A stretch of 27,602 bases of DNA from JBOGWA01 sp050693155 (GCA_050693155.1 JBOGWA010000137.1:1-27602); one strand, 5' to 3'; shown: positions 4,539-13,557, counted from the first letter of the stretch. The notes: generated by a model from the letters alone, not told the origin. Translations and numbers: made by a program.

Positions 4539-7327
4539 GACCTGCTCGCCCGCTCGGCCGCTTCCCTGACCGCACGCATCGCGAGCTCGATCTCCCGCTG
4601 GTATCCCGCGAGATCGCCCTCTCTGAGGAACTCCTCCGCCCGCTGGAAGTGCGCTTCGGCTTGCCGCAACAGCGCCGCAATATCGCTCGGCAACGGCTCA
4701 CCGCCAGGACCGCCCGGCTCCTCGATCACGATATCGCCGAAGGAGGCCGCGAGCGCCTCCTGCAAGGTTTCGGCAAACGTCACACGGTCTCCGTGAACGA
4801 CCACCACGCGCTTCAGCTCCGGGATCGCGGTGGCCTCCTGCTCGGAACGCAAGTACAGCGGCTGGACGAACAAGAACGAGTCTCCGATGGGGATCGCCAA
4901 GAGATCCCCGTAGATCACGCGCGAGCCGAGTTGGTTGAAGAGGCTGACCTCGCGGGCGACCTCGGTGTCTTGCGCGATGAGCGCAGCCACTTGTGCGGGC
5001 CCGGAGACGTTGCGCTCGGCCGGGAATTCGTAGCTGACGAGCCGGCCGTAGTGCTCGGGATCCGAGGCCGCGGCCATCCACGCGATCATGTTCGGGCGCT
5101 CCGCGGGAGTGAACGGCGTGAACAGCACGAACTGCTCCCCCCCCTCTTCCTCGCCGGGCAAGGGCATGAGGACGTAGTAGGGGTCCAGGACAGTCTCCTG
5201 CCCCTGCGGGTCCTGCGCAACGAGCGGTCGGGACCAGAAGTCTTCCTTCGCGTAGAACTGGTCCGACGAAAGCACGTGATAGTTCGCGTACTGCTCGGCC
5301 TGGATACGGAAAAGGTCCTCCGGGTACCGGAAGTGCTCCCGAAGCTGCTCCGACGCTTGGCTCATCGGGGTGAGGAGCTCCGGAAACACCTCGGCCCATG
5401 CGTTGATGATCGGGTCCTCCGGATCAGCGACGTAGAAGGTCGTCGTGCCGTCGACCGCATCGACGACGACCTTGACCGAGTTGCGAATGTAGTTCGCCTC
5501 GCCGGAGAGGTTGCCGTCGGTGATCGTCGCGATGTTCACCTCCTGCGAGTACGGATACCGGTCACTCGTGGTGTAGGCGTCCCAGATCCAGACGACGCGC
5601 CCGTCGACGATGGCCGCGTACGGGTCACCGTCGTACTGGAGGAAGGGGGCAATCTTGGTGACCCGCGTTTCGAGATCGGTGTTGATAAGGATCCGGCTGT
5701 CTCTGTTGATAAGGCCCGAGATGAGCAAGTTCACATCCCGGTAATCCCACGCGAAGAGGAGTCGTCGGAAGAACCCGCCGACCTCGATCCCCCCGCTTCC
5801 CTCATACCGGGTTCTCGCGAGCTGTTCCTGGCCGGAGGCGGTCTGAGGGAAATCGAGCTCGTCCGGGTCGGCGCCGACGAGGATGAAGGGGACGTCGGTC
5901 TCCTCGCCAAAGTAGATGCGTGGCTCCTCCGGCGCGAGCGGTCCGACTGGCGGGATGTCGCGACTGACGAACACGGGCGCTCCCTCGGTCGTCACCTCGC
6001 TGACCGGACTACCCGCGACGCCGAACCCGTGGGTGTACAAGAGGTGCTGGTTCTGCCAGGTCTGCCCGCCTCCGGGGATCCCGTTCTGCGCAATCTGGCG
6101 GGGGGCGAGCATGACGACCCGACGCTCCCCGTTTACCTGGTAGCGGTCGACGTCGACGTCGGAAAACTCGTAGTAGGGGCGGATCCGCTGGAGCTGGAGG
6201 TACGACTGCCTCAGAACATCCGGGTTCCATAGCCGGATGTTCTCGATCACCCCGCTACTTTGTTCGACGTCCCTGCGCGACAGCTCCGCGTCGGCCGCAA
6301 ACGTCCTCGTCTCGACGCCATCCAGACCGAACGCCTCCCGCGTGAACTCGATGTTTCGGTCGATGAACTCCTCCTCCCGTTGGATCTCCTGCGGCGCCAC
6401 CTGGAACCGCTGGATCGCCGCCGGGAACACGGCCCCGGCGAAGACCGACGCGAGCACCAGGAGGCCGAGGCCCGCTGCGGGAAGCGCCCATCCCCGAAAC
6501 CGGATGTTCACGAGGAACAAGACGGCGCACACGATGGCGATCACGACGAGCAGACGGAGCGCCGGCAGGTGCGCGTTCACGTCGGTGTATGAGGCGCCCG
6601 TGACCGTCCCGCGCGGGGAAACGAGAAGATCGAACTGCCCGAGACGGTATCCCCAGGCCTTCACGAGCACGATCAGGCCGAGCAAGACGGAGAGATGGGC
6701 CTTGACCTGCGGAGTCACGCGTTCGCCGATCGCCCGGACCCGAATCCCACCCCACAGGTAGTGGGCGGCTGCCGTCACGAGCGTGATGACCACCAGCGAT
6801 GAGAACAGCCAGCTCTGGACGAACTGGACGAACGGCAGCGAGAAAACGTAGAAGCCGACGTCGCGATGGAAAACGGGATCCGGGGTCCCGAACGAGGTGC
6901 TTCCCGCGACACGCCACAGCTGGAATTCCTCCCAGCGTCCCGTAACCCCGAACGCCGCCACGAGAGCGAACAACGCCGAAAGGGCCGGCAGAGCCCATTT
7001 GACATACGGCTCGACTGCGGAGCGGTACCGATCCACGACCTCCTCTTCGGGAGAGACGGCCCGGTACTGAGGCCGGATGCGACGGGCGACCAGCAGGTTG
7101 GCGTAGAGGAGCCCGAAGAACGCCGCCCCGAAGACCAAGGCGAGAACGACGCGAGACCAGAAGATTCCCCAGAAGACGCCCGAGTGCCCAACCTCCCGGA
7201 ACCAGAGGACGTCGACGTAGAAGCCGGCGAGCATGCCGACGACGATCAGGAGGAGGACGATGCCCGCGACGACCCAGAGAGCCAGGCGGCGGCGAGCACG
7301 GTTCCAGAGCGTAGCGGGACGTTCCAC
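4535..7327 (-). CDS. UPF0182 family membrane protein
   Basis: This 930-residue protein has an N-terminal membrane part (about seven TM helices in residues 15-320) and a large, probably extracytoplasmic, C-terminal part. It starts MERPATLWNRARRRLALWV. The family signatures are a WF motif after TM1, RPQYR after TM2, a conserved extracellular core including RLWNPDVLRQSYLQLQ, and DRYQVNGERRVVMLAPRQI. Function is unknown; members are widespread in Actinomycetota and Cyanobacteria. GTG 7327 lies 14 bases after the FecR-domain stop, so it is the last gene of a coupled minus-strand operon. A 593-codon frame on the opposite strand is a shadow of its GC-rich codons. In M. tuberculosis the homologue, Rv3193c as I recall, also neighbours a PDZ protease and a DUF2342 protein. 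Confidence 0.9.
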   Translation of the reverse strand: MERPATLWNRARRRLALWVVAGIVLLLIVVGMLAGFYVDVLWFREVGHSGVFWGIFWSRVVLALVFGAAFFGLLYANLLVARRIRPQYRAVSPEEEVVDRYRSAVEPYVKWALPALSALFALVAAFGVTGRWEEFQLWRVAGSTSFGTPDPVFHRDVGFYVFSLPFVQFVQSWLFSSLVVITLVTAAAHYLWGGIRVRAIGERVTPQVKAHLSVLLGLIVLVKAWGYRLGQFDLLVSPRGTVTGASYTDVNAHLPALRLLVVIAIVCAVLFLVNIRFRGWALPAAGLGLLVLASVFAGAVFPAAIQRFQVAPQEIQREEEFIDRNIEFTREAFGLDGVETRTFAADAELSRRDVEQSSGVIENIRLWNPDVLRQSYLQLQRIRPYYEFSDVDVDRYQVNGERRVVMLAPRQIAQNGIPGGGQTWQNQHLLYTHGFGVAGSPVSEVTTEGAPVFVSRDIPPVGPLAPEEPRIYFGEETDVPFILVGADPDELDFPQTASGQEQLARTRYEGSGGIEVGGFFRRLLFAWDYRDVNLLISGLINRDSRILINTDLETRVTKIAPFLQYDGDPYAAIVDGRVVWIWDAYTTSDRYPYSQEVNIATITDGNLSGEANYIRNSVKVVVDAVDGTTTFYVADPEDPIINAWAEVFPELLTPMSQASEQLREHFRYPEDLFRIQAEQYANYHVLSSDQFYAKEDFWSRPLVAQDPQGQETVLDPYYVLMPLPGEEEGGEQFVLFTPFTPAERPNMIAWMAAASDPEHYGRLVSYEFPAERNVSGPAQVAALIAQDTEVAREVSLFNQLGSRVIYGDLLAIPIGDSFLFVQPLYLRSEQEATAIPELKRVVVVHGDRVTFAETLQEALAASFGDIVIEEPGGPGGEPLPSDIAALLRQAEAHFQRAEEFLREGDLAGYQREIELAMRAVREAAERASRS

Positions 7328-7341
7328 CGCGCAAGAGCCTA

Positions 7342-8448
7342 CTAGAGGATGCCCTCCAGGATGTCACAGACGACGCCGACGACGCCGTCGCAGATCGGGA
7401 GCAGGGTTGGAGGGTCACCTTCGGACCCTTGCGTGGGGTCGTCCCCGGCGCCCGACGGTTCTCCTCCACCGTTCCCCGGCGCTGGAGCTTGGCCGGAAGG
7501 CGTCACTTCGTCGCTCGGGGTCATAGCCTCCCGGAACGCCTCGGCGACACGACCGGAGAGCGCGACCACGGCCTCGAGCGCCGGGCGACGGAGGCGCCAT
7601 TCGGCGGCCACGAGTATCCAGGAGGCTCCCGCGGCGCGGAGGTCGACAACGTCATCGAGTACGTCTCCCGGCGCGACGCCGGTACGCCGGGCGGCTCGAA
7701 CCGACACACCGGATGCGACCACGAGCTCGGCCGGCGGAACATCGCGGACGAGCTCTGGAGAAAGGCTCGAGCGAACCGATCCGGGGAGCGCCTCAACGAC
7801 GGTCGAGCGAGCACGAGCATCGGATCTCGGCAACTGAGCAGCCAGGCCCCGTTGGAGGCGGAGAAGCCCGGACCCAATCTCGATCGGGTCGGCGAGAAAT
7901 CGCGCGTCCCAGGGGTCTGTGGATTCGATCTGAAGCGGCCCGACTGTCCGCCCCCGACCACCTCCGAGCACCACGACCTGACGAAGCTCCGGAACCACAT
8001 CAGCCGCGGCGAAACCAGGGAGCCGAATCAAACCTCTATACACCCCGACCCGAGTGGATAGGGCGCGGTCGACGCGGAAGAGGGCCTCGCTCGCGGTGAT
8101 TCGCACTCCCGCGACCCGGATGGTCGGAGTGTTGGATGCGAGGACGCTTCCTCGAAGGATCTCGACGACCTCGGCCGCGGCAAGTCGGACGCGCGTGTCG
8201 CGGGCGAGCTCGAGTCGACTTCCCGTCCCCCACACGATACGAGCAAGGCCGTCCCCACCCGTGGCCAGCACGTCGCCGGCCACGAGACCCTGAATTCCGT
8301 CAACGGAAACGACCTCGCCGCTACGTTCCAGTCGAACGATGCCGGCAAGCGGAATCAGACGAGCGTCTGCTTCCGCTCCCGAGGCTCCTCCGATGCAACT
8401 CGCTGCCAGCGCCGACGCGAGGCAGGCAAGTACCCACAACCGCTTCAA
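7342..8448 (-). CDS. FecR-domain lipoprotein
   Basis: This 368-residue product begins MKRLWVLACLASALAASC and is probably a lipoprotein acylated at Cys18, although the lipobox is imperfect. Residues about 30-150 match the FecR fold: GVVRLERSGEVV-like repeats, GDVLATGGDGLARI and a RLELARDTRVRL strand pattern. The second half is helical or extended, followed by a Pro/Gly/Ser-rich linker and a hydrophobic C-terminal tail with two Cys. The start is TTG 8448, overlapping the kinase stop (TTGA), with AAGGAGG 11 bases upstream. FecR proteins usually pass outside signals to an ECF sigma factor, but none is adjacent here. Placement directly after a sensor kinase suggests an accessory role for that kinase. 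Confidence 0.75.
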   Translation of the reverse strand: MKRLWVLACLASALAASCIGGASGAEADARLIPLAGIVRLERSGEVVSVDGIQGLVAGDVLATGGDGLARIVWGTGSRLELARDTRVRLAAAEVVEILRGSVLASNTPTIRVAGVRITASEALFRVDRALSTRVGVYRGLIRLPGFAAADVVPELRQVVVLGGGRGRTVGPLQIESTDPWDARFLADPIEIGSGLLRLQRGLAAQLPRSDARARSTVVEALPGSVRSSLSPELVRDVPPAELVVASGVSVRAARRTGVAPGDVLDDVVDLRAAGASWILVAAEWRLRRPALEAVVALSGRVAEAFREAMTPSDEVTPSGQAPAPGNGGGEPSGAGDDPTQGSEGDPPTLLPICDGVVGVVCDILEGIL

Positions 8449-11132
8449 CCCGTGCGCGCCCTCCTTCCGCCGCCGCTATCGGCTGGCGGAAGGGTGAACC
8501 TTAGGGTTGTCCCCGCACCGGGGTGACTATTAATCCCAATCGCCCCGCCATGTGCCTCGACGATTCGCTTGACGAACGCTAGGCCGAGGCCGAGGCCCCC
8601 GAACTTTCGCGTGTCCGAGGCATCCACTTGCCGAAAATCGAGGAACACGCGGGGAAGGTGCTCCGGCTCGATCCCGATCCCCTCATCCGTCACTTCCACG
8701 GCGACCATCTCGCGGGCGTCCGAGGCGTCGAGTTCGACCGAGACCCGGACCGTCCCTCCATTCGGGGAGTACTTCACCGCGTTGTCGAGCAATTCATCGA
8801 GCGCTCGGCGCACGAGTCCGACGTCGATGTGGACCTTTGGGACACCGGAGGCGATCCGCGACGTGATTCTGTGCTTGCCTGAGCGGTTCTCCCACGTGTC
8901 CACCGCGTCGAGGACGAGCTGCCTGATCGAGGCCGACTCACGGCTCACCGACATCCGCCCTCCCTCGATCGCGGCGTAGTCGACGACCATCCCGACGATG
9001 CGCTCGAGCCGCCGAGCCGACTGGAGAATGCCGGTGGCGAACTCCTTGGCACGCGCCTCGCCGACATCTTTGCCGGCGAGCATCTCGGAATACCCGACGA
9101 TCGGGGTCAGAGGCGTGCGGAGCTCATGTGAGACGTTCGAGAGGAACTCAGATTTCATCCGCTCGATTTCGTGCTCGCGAGACATGTCCCGGAGGACGTA
9201 GACGTGGCCCGTGACCGCGCCGGAAGCATCCCTCATCGGTGAGGACGTCACGGCGACCGGCACACGCTCTCCGGCGCGCCGTTCGAGGAACGCCATTCCC
9301 GCCGGCAGCACCCCGTCTTCGGCAGTCTGACCATCGATCGCTCGAAGGCGGAGAACGTCGGCCACGCGTCGACCGACAACCTCGGTGCGGGACAGACCGA
9401 TGATGTCTTCCGCCGCGGGGTTGTAGGTGACGACACGTCCCCCCGGATCCGCTGCGATCAGCCCATCCCCCATCGAGTCGAGCACCGTCTCCAGGCGTCC
9501 GCGGAGTCGGCTCTGCTCATCGGCGGCCTCGCGCAGCTCACCCGTCATCGTTTCCAGCGACGAGGTCATTTGGTTGAACGAGGCGGCGAGCTCGCCGACC
9601 TCGTCCTCCCCGCCGACATCCGCCTTCACGCCGAGATCGCCGTACTGAACGCGGCGGGCGGCGCGAGTGAGGAGTCGGATCGGCCGGGTGATCCTCCGGG
9701 CGATAAGCGCCGCGAGGACAAGCGCTCCCGCGATCACCCCCACCGTGGCAAGGAAGAGCGTGCGATTGACCGGGGCGCCGCGAGGCGCGAGGAACTCGCT
9801 CGTGGGCTCGGTGACCAGCAAGATCGCGACCGGTTCGAAGTCGGAGGCTCGAAGCGGCGTCATCGCGGCGAAGGATTGAAGCCCTCCAACCGGCACGGTC
9901 TGCTGGATCGGCCGGCCCTCCGTGAGAAACTCCCGCCACGCGTCCTCGATGACGGGTGCGGTCGTAAGGGGCTCATTTGGGGCCCAGCCCGGGAAGCCAC
10001 GCGCCGCGACCGGAACTGGGTTCGGTCCCCGAAAGATCGCAGCCCGACTCCCACGTGCCACGAGCCCCAGAAGACCCTCGTCGACGACGAAGCCGGCGGC
10101 CGCGAGACCGATCAGTTGGTCTCGCTCCATGATGGGCGCCGCCCCCACATACGCGAGGCCCGTCGCTCCTTGCTCGGTGAGCGAGGCTGTTTCGCGGCCG
10201 AAGCTCCGCGCCTGCTGAACGACCGGCGTACCCGCGAGCTCGATCGCCTCGCCCGCGTCGACGCCCGCTGCGCCCAGAACCCTACGGTTCGGATCCATGA
10301 ACAGGATGAAGTCGACCTCCGCGAAGAGCCGGTCCTTGATGACATCCATCTCTTCCTGCGGGAAAGGCCGACGCTCCTCGAGCGAATGGCTGAATGTCTC
10401 TCCGACCGTCGTGAGCACGGGAACCGTGCTACTGGCCAAATCGATCAGTCCTTGCTCGACCGTTTCCGCTTTGCCGAGGACACGGGCAAGCGCTTCCCCC
10501 CGCTGGTTCCGCGCGACGACCTCCGCCACGACCGAGGAGATGCCCAGAACGATGGCGAGCAACAGACCGACGAAACCGATCGCGAACCGGAACTGGATGC
10601 TCCGTCTCGTGACCGGGACCACGTACCAGACCAGCGCCGCGTACCCAGCCGTTCGGAGCACGTGGTAGCCGGTGACCGCCCATTCCGCCTCCGTCTGCAG
10701 TCCGAGCAGAGCTTCCGCTCCACCCATGAGCGCGAGGCCGGTGGCGAGCCGGACCTCGTTTGGCCGGTGCCGACCGGTCCAGAACGCCGCGAGCGCCGCC
10801 GCGAGCGCCGCGAACGCCGCCGTGCTCCCCTGCGCCGGGAAGAAAGCCGTCGCGGCGAGTTTCGACCGCGCCGCCCCGAGAAGGGTTCCCCCGAAGAGCG
10901 CCGCGTAGGCCGCCGTTCGGAGGATGACTCCGAGCGTGGCCTCATCGTCCCCGAACTCGGCCCCGTGAAAGGCCTCTGCCGCTGCGAGCGCGGCGAACCC
11001 GAGAACCCCCGCCACTCGACTGATGAGCCTGCGCTCTTGATCGCGCGCGAAGACGAGAAGCGCTGCAAGCGCAGCGATCAGCGCGAGCAGATGCGAGGCG
11101 AAATGTACCGAGCTCGCAAACGTCGACGTCAC
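8445..11132 (-). CDS. Large membrane sensor histidine kinase (7TM-type, HAMP, PAS)
   Basis: This 895-residue kinase has several N-terminal TM helices (about 1-195), an extracytoplasmic sensor region (about 210-455, Cache-like by length and position), and a TM helix at about 460-480. HAMP (about 483-535), PAS (about 560-660), HisKA with His669 in FLSNVSHELRTPLTPI, and HATPase_c follow, the last with LDNAVKYSP, DEGIGIEP and GLGLGLAFV. All boxes needed for autophosphorylation look intact. No response regulator is encoded in the window, so it is an orphan kinase here. GTG 11132 overlaps the protease stop (GTGA), and its own stop overlaps the FecR start, so protease, kinase and lipoprotein are translationally coupled. 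The combined 7TM and periplasmic sensor regions are unusual. Confidence 0.93.
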   Translation of the reverse strand: MTSTFASSVHFASHLLALIAALAALLVFARDQERRLISRVAGVLGFAALAAAEAFHGAEFGDDEATLGVILRTAAYAALFGGTLLGAARSKLAATAFFPAQGSTAAFAALAAALAAFWTGRHRPNEVRLATGLALMGGAEALLGLQTEAEWAVTGYHVLRTAGYAALVWYVVPVTRRSIQFRFAIGFVGLLLAIVLGISSVVAEVVARNQRGEALARVLGKAETVEQGLIDLASSTVPVLTTVGETFSHSLEERRPFPQEEMDVIKDRLFAEVDFILFMDPNRRVLGAAGVDAGEAIELAGTPVVQQARSFGRETASLTEQGATGLAYVGAAPIMERDQLIGLAAAGFVVDEGLLGLVARGSRAAIFRGPNPVPVAARGFPGWAPNEPLTTAPVIEDAWREFLTEGRPIQQTVPVGGLQSFAAMTPLRASDFEPVAILLVTEPTSEFLAPRGAPVNRTLFLATVGVIAGALVLAALIARRITRPIRLLTRAARRVQYGDLGVKADVGGEDEVGELAASFNQMTSSLETMTGELREAADEQSRLRGRLETVLDSMGDGLIAADPGGRVVTYNPAAEDIIGLSRTEVVGRRVADVLRLRAIDGQTAEDGVLPAGMAFLERRAGERVPVAVTSSPMRDASGAVTGHVYVLRDMSREHEIERMKSEFLSNVSHELRTPLTPIVGYSEMLAGKDVGEARAKEFATGILQSARRLERIVGMVVDYAAIEGGRMSVSRESASIRQLVLDAVDTWENRSGKHRITSRIASGVPKVHIDVGLVRRALDELLDNAVKYSPNGGTVRVSVELDASDAREMVAVEVTDEGIGIEPEHLPRVFLDFRQVDASDTRKFGGLGLGLAFVKRIVEAHGGAIGINSHPGAGTTLRFTLPPADSGGGRRARTG

Positions 11133-12097
11133 GGCGCCTGCTCCAGGTATCTGATCGCTTGATCGAAGGTCTCAACCACAACCAATTCGATTTCATCGAC
11201 GGCCCGGCGGGCCGTCTGAAGATTCTCCGGGGGGACGAGAAAGACTTCGGCCCCGGCGCGTTCGGCAGTGAGAACCTTCTGCTCGATCCCGCCGATCGGA
11301 AGAACTCGACCGTCCAGACCGATCGCTCCGGTGGCGGCGAACGCGCGCCCATCAAGCAGATCCCCGGGCGTCAGGAGATCGTAGGTTCCAAGAGCCCACG
11401 CGAGCCCCGCAGAGGGACCCCCGATCGCACCGCTCTCGATCGTGACGTCGAATGGGAAGTTCGCAACGAGGACGACGCCCACGATCGGCTCCTCTTGGCC
11501 CTGAAGAATGGTCGGTACGACCCGAACCCGCCTGCGCTCCCCTTCCACCTCGACGACGAATCGGACCGGTTGCTCGTTGCCGGCGCGACGGATTTCCTGG
11601 GCGACCTGCTCCACGCTAACGGCCGGATGGCCGTTGACCTCCCGAATGAGATCGCCGGGGAACAGTCGCCCCTCGGCCGGAGCACCCTCGAGTACATCCT
11701 GAATGAGCACTCCGGGTCCGTGCTCCTTGGGATAGTTCGTCAGGTGCGACAGGGCGACGGCGACGGCCGCGATCTTGCTCTCGTCCATCTGTGAGAGGGT
11801 CAGTTGAGCGTGCTGCTGATCCGTCTGCCCGGGAGGAAGGATCGCGCGCTCGGGGAGAACGTCCACTGCGGCGTCGAGCCATGCCGCGATCGCCTCGTAT
11901 GAATTCACCCGGCCGACGGTGACGGTCGGGAAGACGAGTCGGCCCGTCGTCGGATAGGTCCTGGTCCCCGTGATCTGGATCAGCGGGGACACCTCTCGGA
12001 TAGGTCCGGGGCCCACGGCGAAAAGGGGTAGGTCGACTGCGTAAAGGCTGACCGCGAGGGCGGTGGCGGGCGCCAGCACGAGGAGCGCTCTTCTCAC
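11129..12097 (-). CDS. PDZ and Lon-type (S16) serine protease, YlbL-like
   Basis: This 322-residue membrane-anchored protease has an N-terminal TM or uncleaved signal (residues 3-22). A PDZ domain lies at about 127-200 (GVLIQDVLEGAPAEGRLFPGDLI), and a C-terminal Lon-like domain carries Ser229 in SGAIGGPSAG and Lys274 in GGIEQKV, the S16 Ser-Lys dyad. No ATPase domain is present. This is the architecture of B. subtilis YlbL, which degrades a cell-division inhibitor after DNA damage, and of M. tuberculosis Rv3194c as I recall it. GTG 12097 is chosen because the membrane segment follows at once. A TATCAT box (12121-12116) lies 18 bases upstream. It is the first gene of the operon that continues through kinase, FecR lipoprotein and UPF0182. 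Confidence 0.9.
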   Translation of the reverse strand: MRRALLVLAPATALAVSLYAVDLPLFAVGPGPIREVSPLIQITGTRTYPTTGRLVFPTVTVGRVNSYEAIAAWLDAAVDVLPERAILPPGQTDQQHAQLTLSQMDESKIAAVAVALSHLTNYPKEHGPGVLIQDVLEGAPAEGRLFPGDLIREVNGHPAVSVEQVAQEIRRAGNEQPVRFVVEVEGERRRVRVVPTILQGQEEPIVGVVLVANFPFDVTIESGAIGGPSAGLAWALGTYDLLTPGDLLDGRAFAATGAIGLDGRVLPIGGIEQKVLTAERAGAEVFLVPPENLQTARRAVDEIELVVVETFDQAIRYLEQAP

Positions 12098-12136
12098 GGT
12101 CGGGGTCCCGCACAGATGATACTGGAGTGGGGTGGC

Positions 12137-12142
12137 TACACT
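12137..12142 (+). promoter_or_regulatory. -10 box of the small two-TM gene
   Basis: TACACT ends 8 bases before GTG 12151, predicting a leaderless mRNA. No Shine-Dalgarno sequence lies between them (CCGGGCCC). Confidence 0.5.
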
Positions 12143-12150
12143 CCGGGCCC

Positions 12151-12501
12151 GTGGAAAGCTATCTCGCTCCCCTCTTCGCGATTCTCGCGGTCTCGGCGGT
12201 CGTGTGGTGGTTCACGACTCGTCCAACCGGCAGAGGCAAGCACGCAGGCGGCAAGCACGCGCGTCACCGCGTCCGGCCTCGCGAACCGCTCCACGAGACA
12301 GCCTCTCAGTCCGTGGCGCGGGCGCTGGAGACAACGCAATTCGACTTCGAAACCGCTCCCTTCATCGAAGAGCCCCCGCGTTCCTCCTCCTTCCTTCGAA
12401 TCACCGTCGTCATCCTTGTCGTGGCGCTCATCGCTGCCCTCCTCGTCTGGATATTCGGGTTCCTGTTGAACCTCCAACTCTCTCGCTACTTCGGCCGCTA
12501 A
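12151..12501 (+). CDS. Small protein with two transmembrane segments, unknown function
   Basis: This 116-residue protein begins at GTG 12151 with hydrophobic residues 4-22 (YLAPLFAILAVSAVVWWF). A basic His/Lys/Arg loop follows (GKHAGGKHARHRVRPRE), then an acidic and aromatic middle, and a second TM at about 85-108. It ends RYFGR. No family is recognised. GTG 12127 is an alternative start, but the sequence before 12151 looks like promoter (TACACT 12137-12142). It is divergent from the protease operon and convergent with mreB, and its stop codon lies in a hairpin stem shared with the mreB stop. Its place between mreB and an envelope operon hints at a cell-envelope role, without proof. Confidence 0.7.
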   Translation: MESYLAPLFAILAVSAVVWWFTTRPTGRGKHAGGKHARHRVRPREPLHETASQSVARALETTQFDFETAPFIEEPPRSSSFLRITVVILVVALIAALLVWIFGFLLNLQLSRYFGR

Positions 12502-12516
12502 CCCCTCGTTAGCGGC
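12494..12516. terminator. Bidirectional hairpin holding both convergent stop codons
   Basis: GCCGCTAA (12494-12501) pairs perfectly with TTAGCGGC (12509-12516) across a 7-base loop. The TAA of the small gene is in one arm and the TAA of mreB, read on the minus strand, is in the other. No T tract follows on either side, so it may work as a pausing or RNA-stabilising hairpin rather than a classical intrinsic terminator. Confidence 0.5.
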
Positions 12517-13522
12517 GGCGGGGAGTGGCCGCGTAAGCGCGAATGACGTCGCGGTCCAGCCCGAGACACCGTCCGGCGCCGAGCACGACGGCTTCCAACG
12601 GCTTGTCGGCTACGTGCACCGGCACCTCGCATGCTTCGGCGATCCGGAGATCGAGCCCTTTCAGCATGGCGCCCCCACCGGTGAGGAAGATGCCCCCTTC
12701 GAGAACGTCGTACGCGAGCTCGGGCGGACTATCGGCAAGGCAGCTCTTTGTGGACTCGGCGATCGCTGCGGTCGAATCCGTGAGCGCGTCGCGGACCTCG
12801 CCCGAGGTCAGCTGCAGCGTCCGGGGGGCGCCGCTCGCCAGCTCCCGCCCGGTGACCTCCATCTCATCGTCGCCGCTGGTCGAGGAGGCCGAGCCGATCG
12901 CGATCTTCACCCGCTCCGCGGTTCGATCGCCGATCGCGACGTCGTACCGAGAACGAATGTGCTCGACGATCGCAGCATCCATGTCGAACCCGCCAAGGCT
13001 AAGGCCGGTCTTCGAGATGATCCCACCCGAGGCGATCATGGCCGCCTCCGTCGATCCACCCCCGACATCGACGACGAGGCTCCCGATCGGCTCCTCGATT
13101 GGGAGGCGGGCGCCGATCGCGGCCGCAAGCGGCTGGTCGATCAGGGCAACCGTGCGTGCCCCGGCGCTTTTCGTCGCCTCGGCCATCGCGCGCCGCTCGA
13201 CGTCGGTAGAGGCGGCCGGAACACAGACGAGGGTTCGCGGTCGCGCGAGGCGGCCGAGCCCAACCTGTCGCATGACGAGTCGAAGAATCTGGAGCGTGAG
13301 GTCGTAGTCGACGATCGACCCACGCTTGAGCGGTCGAACGGCGACGAGGCTCGCGGGAGTCTCCGCGACCATTTCCCAGGCTCGCTCTCCGATCGCCACG
13401 ACGGAACCGCCCCGACCGCCGACGGCAGCCACGGCCGGCTCGTTGAAAACGATGCCGCTCCCCTCCTGGTAGACGAGCGTGTTCGCCGTCCCGATGTCGA
13501 TCGCGATGTCTCCCGCACGCAT
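12509..13522 (-). CDS. mreB: Rod-shape determining protein MreB
   Basis: This 337-residue bacterial actin begins MRAGDIAIDIGTANTLVYQE, the phosphate-1 loop, close to the MreB consensus DLGTANTLVY. Next come GIVFNEPAVAA, the phosphate-2 loop VVDVGGGSTEAAMI, the adenosine motif GGIFLTGGGAMLKG and an ending in RRR. MreB polymerises at the membrane and guides sidewall peptidoglycan synthesis. Length is normal for the family. ATG 13522 has GGAGGG upstream and a TACAAT -10 at 13557-13552. No mreC, mreD, rodA or mrdA gene is nearby, so this is a solitary copy, convergent with a small membrane gene and divergent from the DUF2342 gene. Confidence 0.93.
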   Translation of the reverse strand: MRAGDIAIDIGTANTLVYQEGSGIVFNEPAVAAVGGRGGSVVAIGERAWEMVAETPASLVAVRPLKRGSIVDYDLTLQILRLVMRQVGLGRLARPRTLVCVPAASTDVERRAMAEATKSAGARTVALIDQPLAAAIGARLPIEEPIGSLVVDVGGGSTEAAMIASGGIISKTGLSLGGFDMDAAIVEHIRSRYDVAIGDRTAERVKIAIGSASSTSGDDEMEVTGRELASGAPRTLQLTSGEVRDALTDSTAAIAESTKSCLADSPPELAYDVLEGGIFLTGGGAMLKGLDLRIAEACEVPVHVADKPLEAVVLGAGRCLGLDRDVIRAYAATPRRR

Positions 13523-13551
13523 CAGCGACGCCCACCCTCCGGCATCCCGTC

Positions 13552-13557
13552 ATTGTA
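13552..13557 (-). promoter_or_regulatory. -10 box of mreB
   Basis: The minus strand reads TACAAT (13557-13552), 29 bases before the ATG, leaving room for a leader of about 22 bases with a GGAGGG ribosome site. The -35 region, without a clear consensus, falls inside the inverted repeat at 13562-13587. Confidence 0.5.

Noticed and set aside
4451..6232. 593-codon plus-strand frame
   Set aside because: It lies antisense to the well-supported UPF0182 gene; long antisense frames are expected at this GC content. Its product is Arg/Asp/Val-rich with no domain.
9570..11162. 530-codon plus-strand frame
   Set aside because: It is antisense to the histidine kinase, extremely rich in Arg/Glu/Asp and without recognisable structure.
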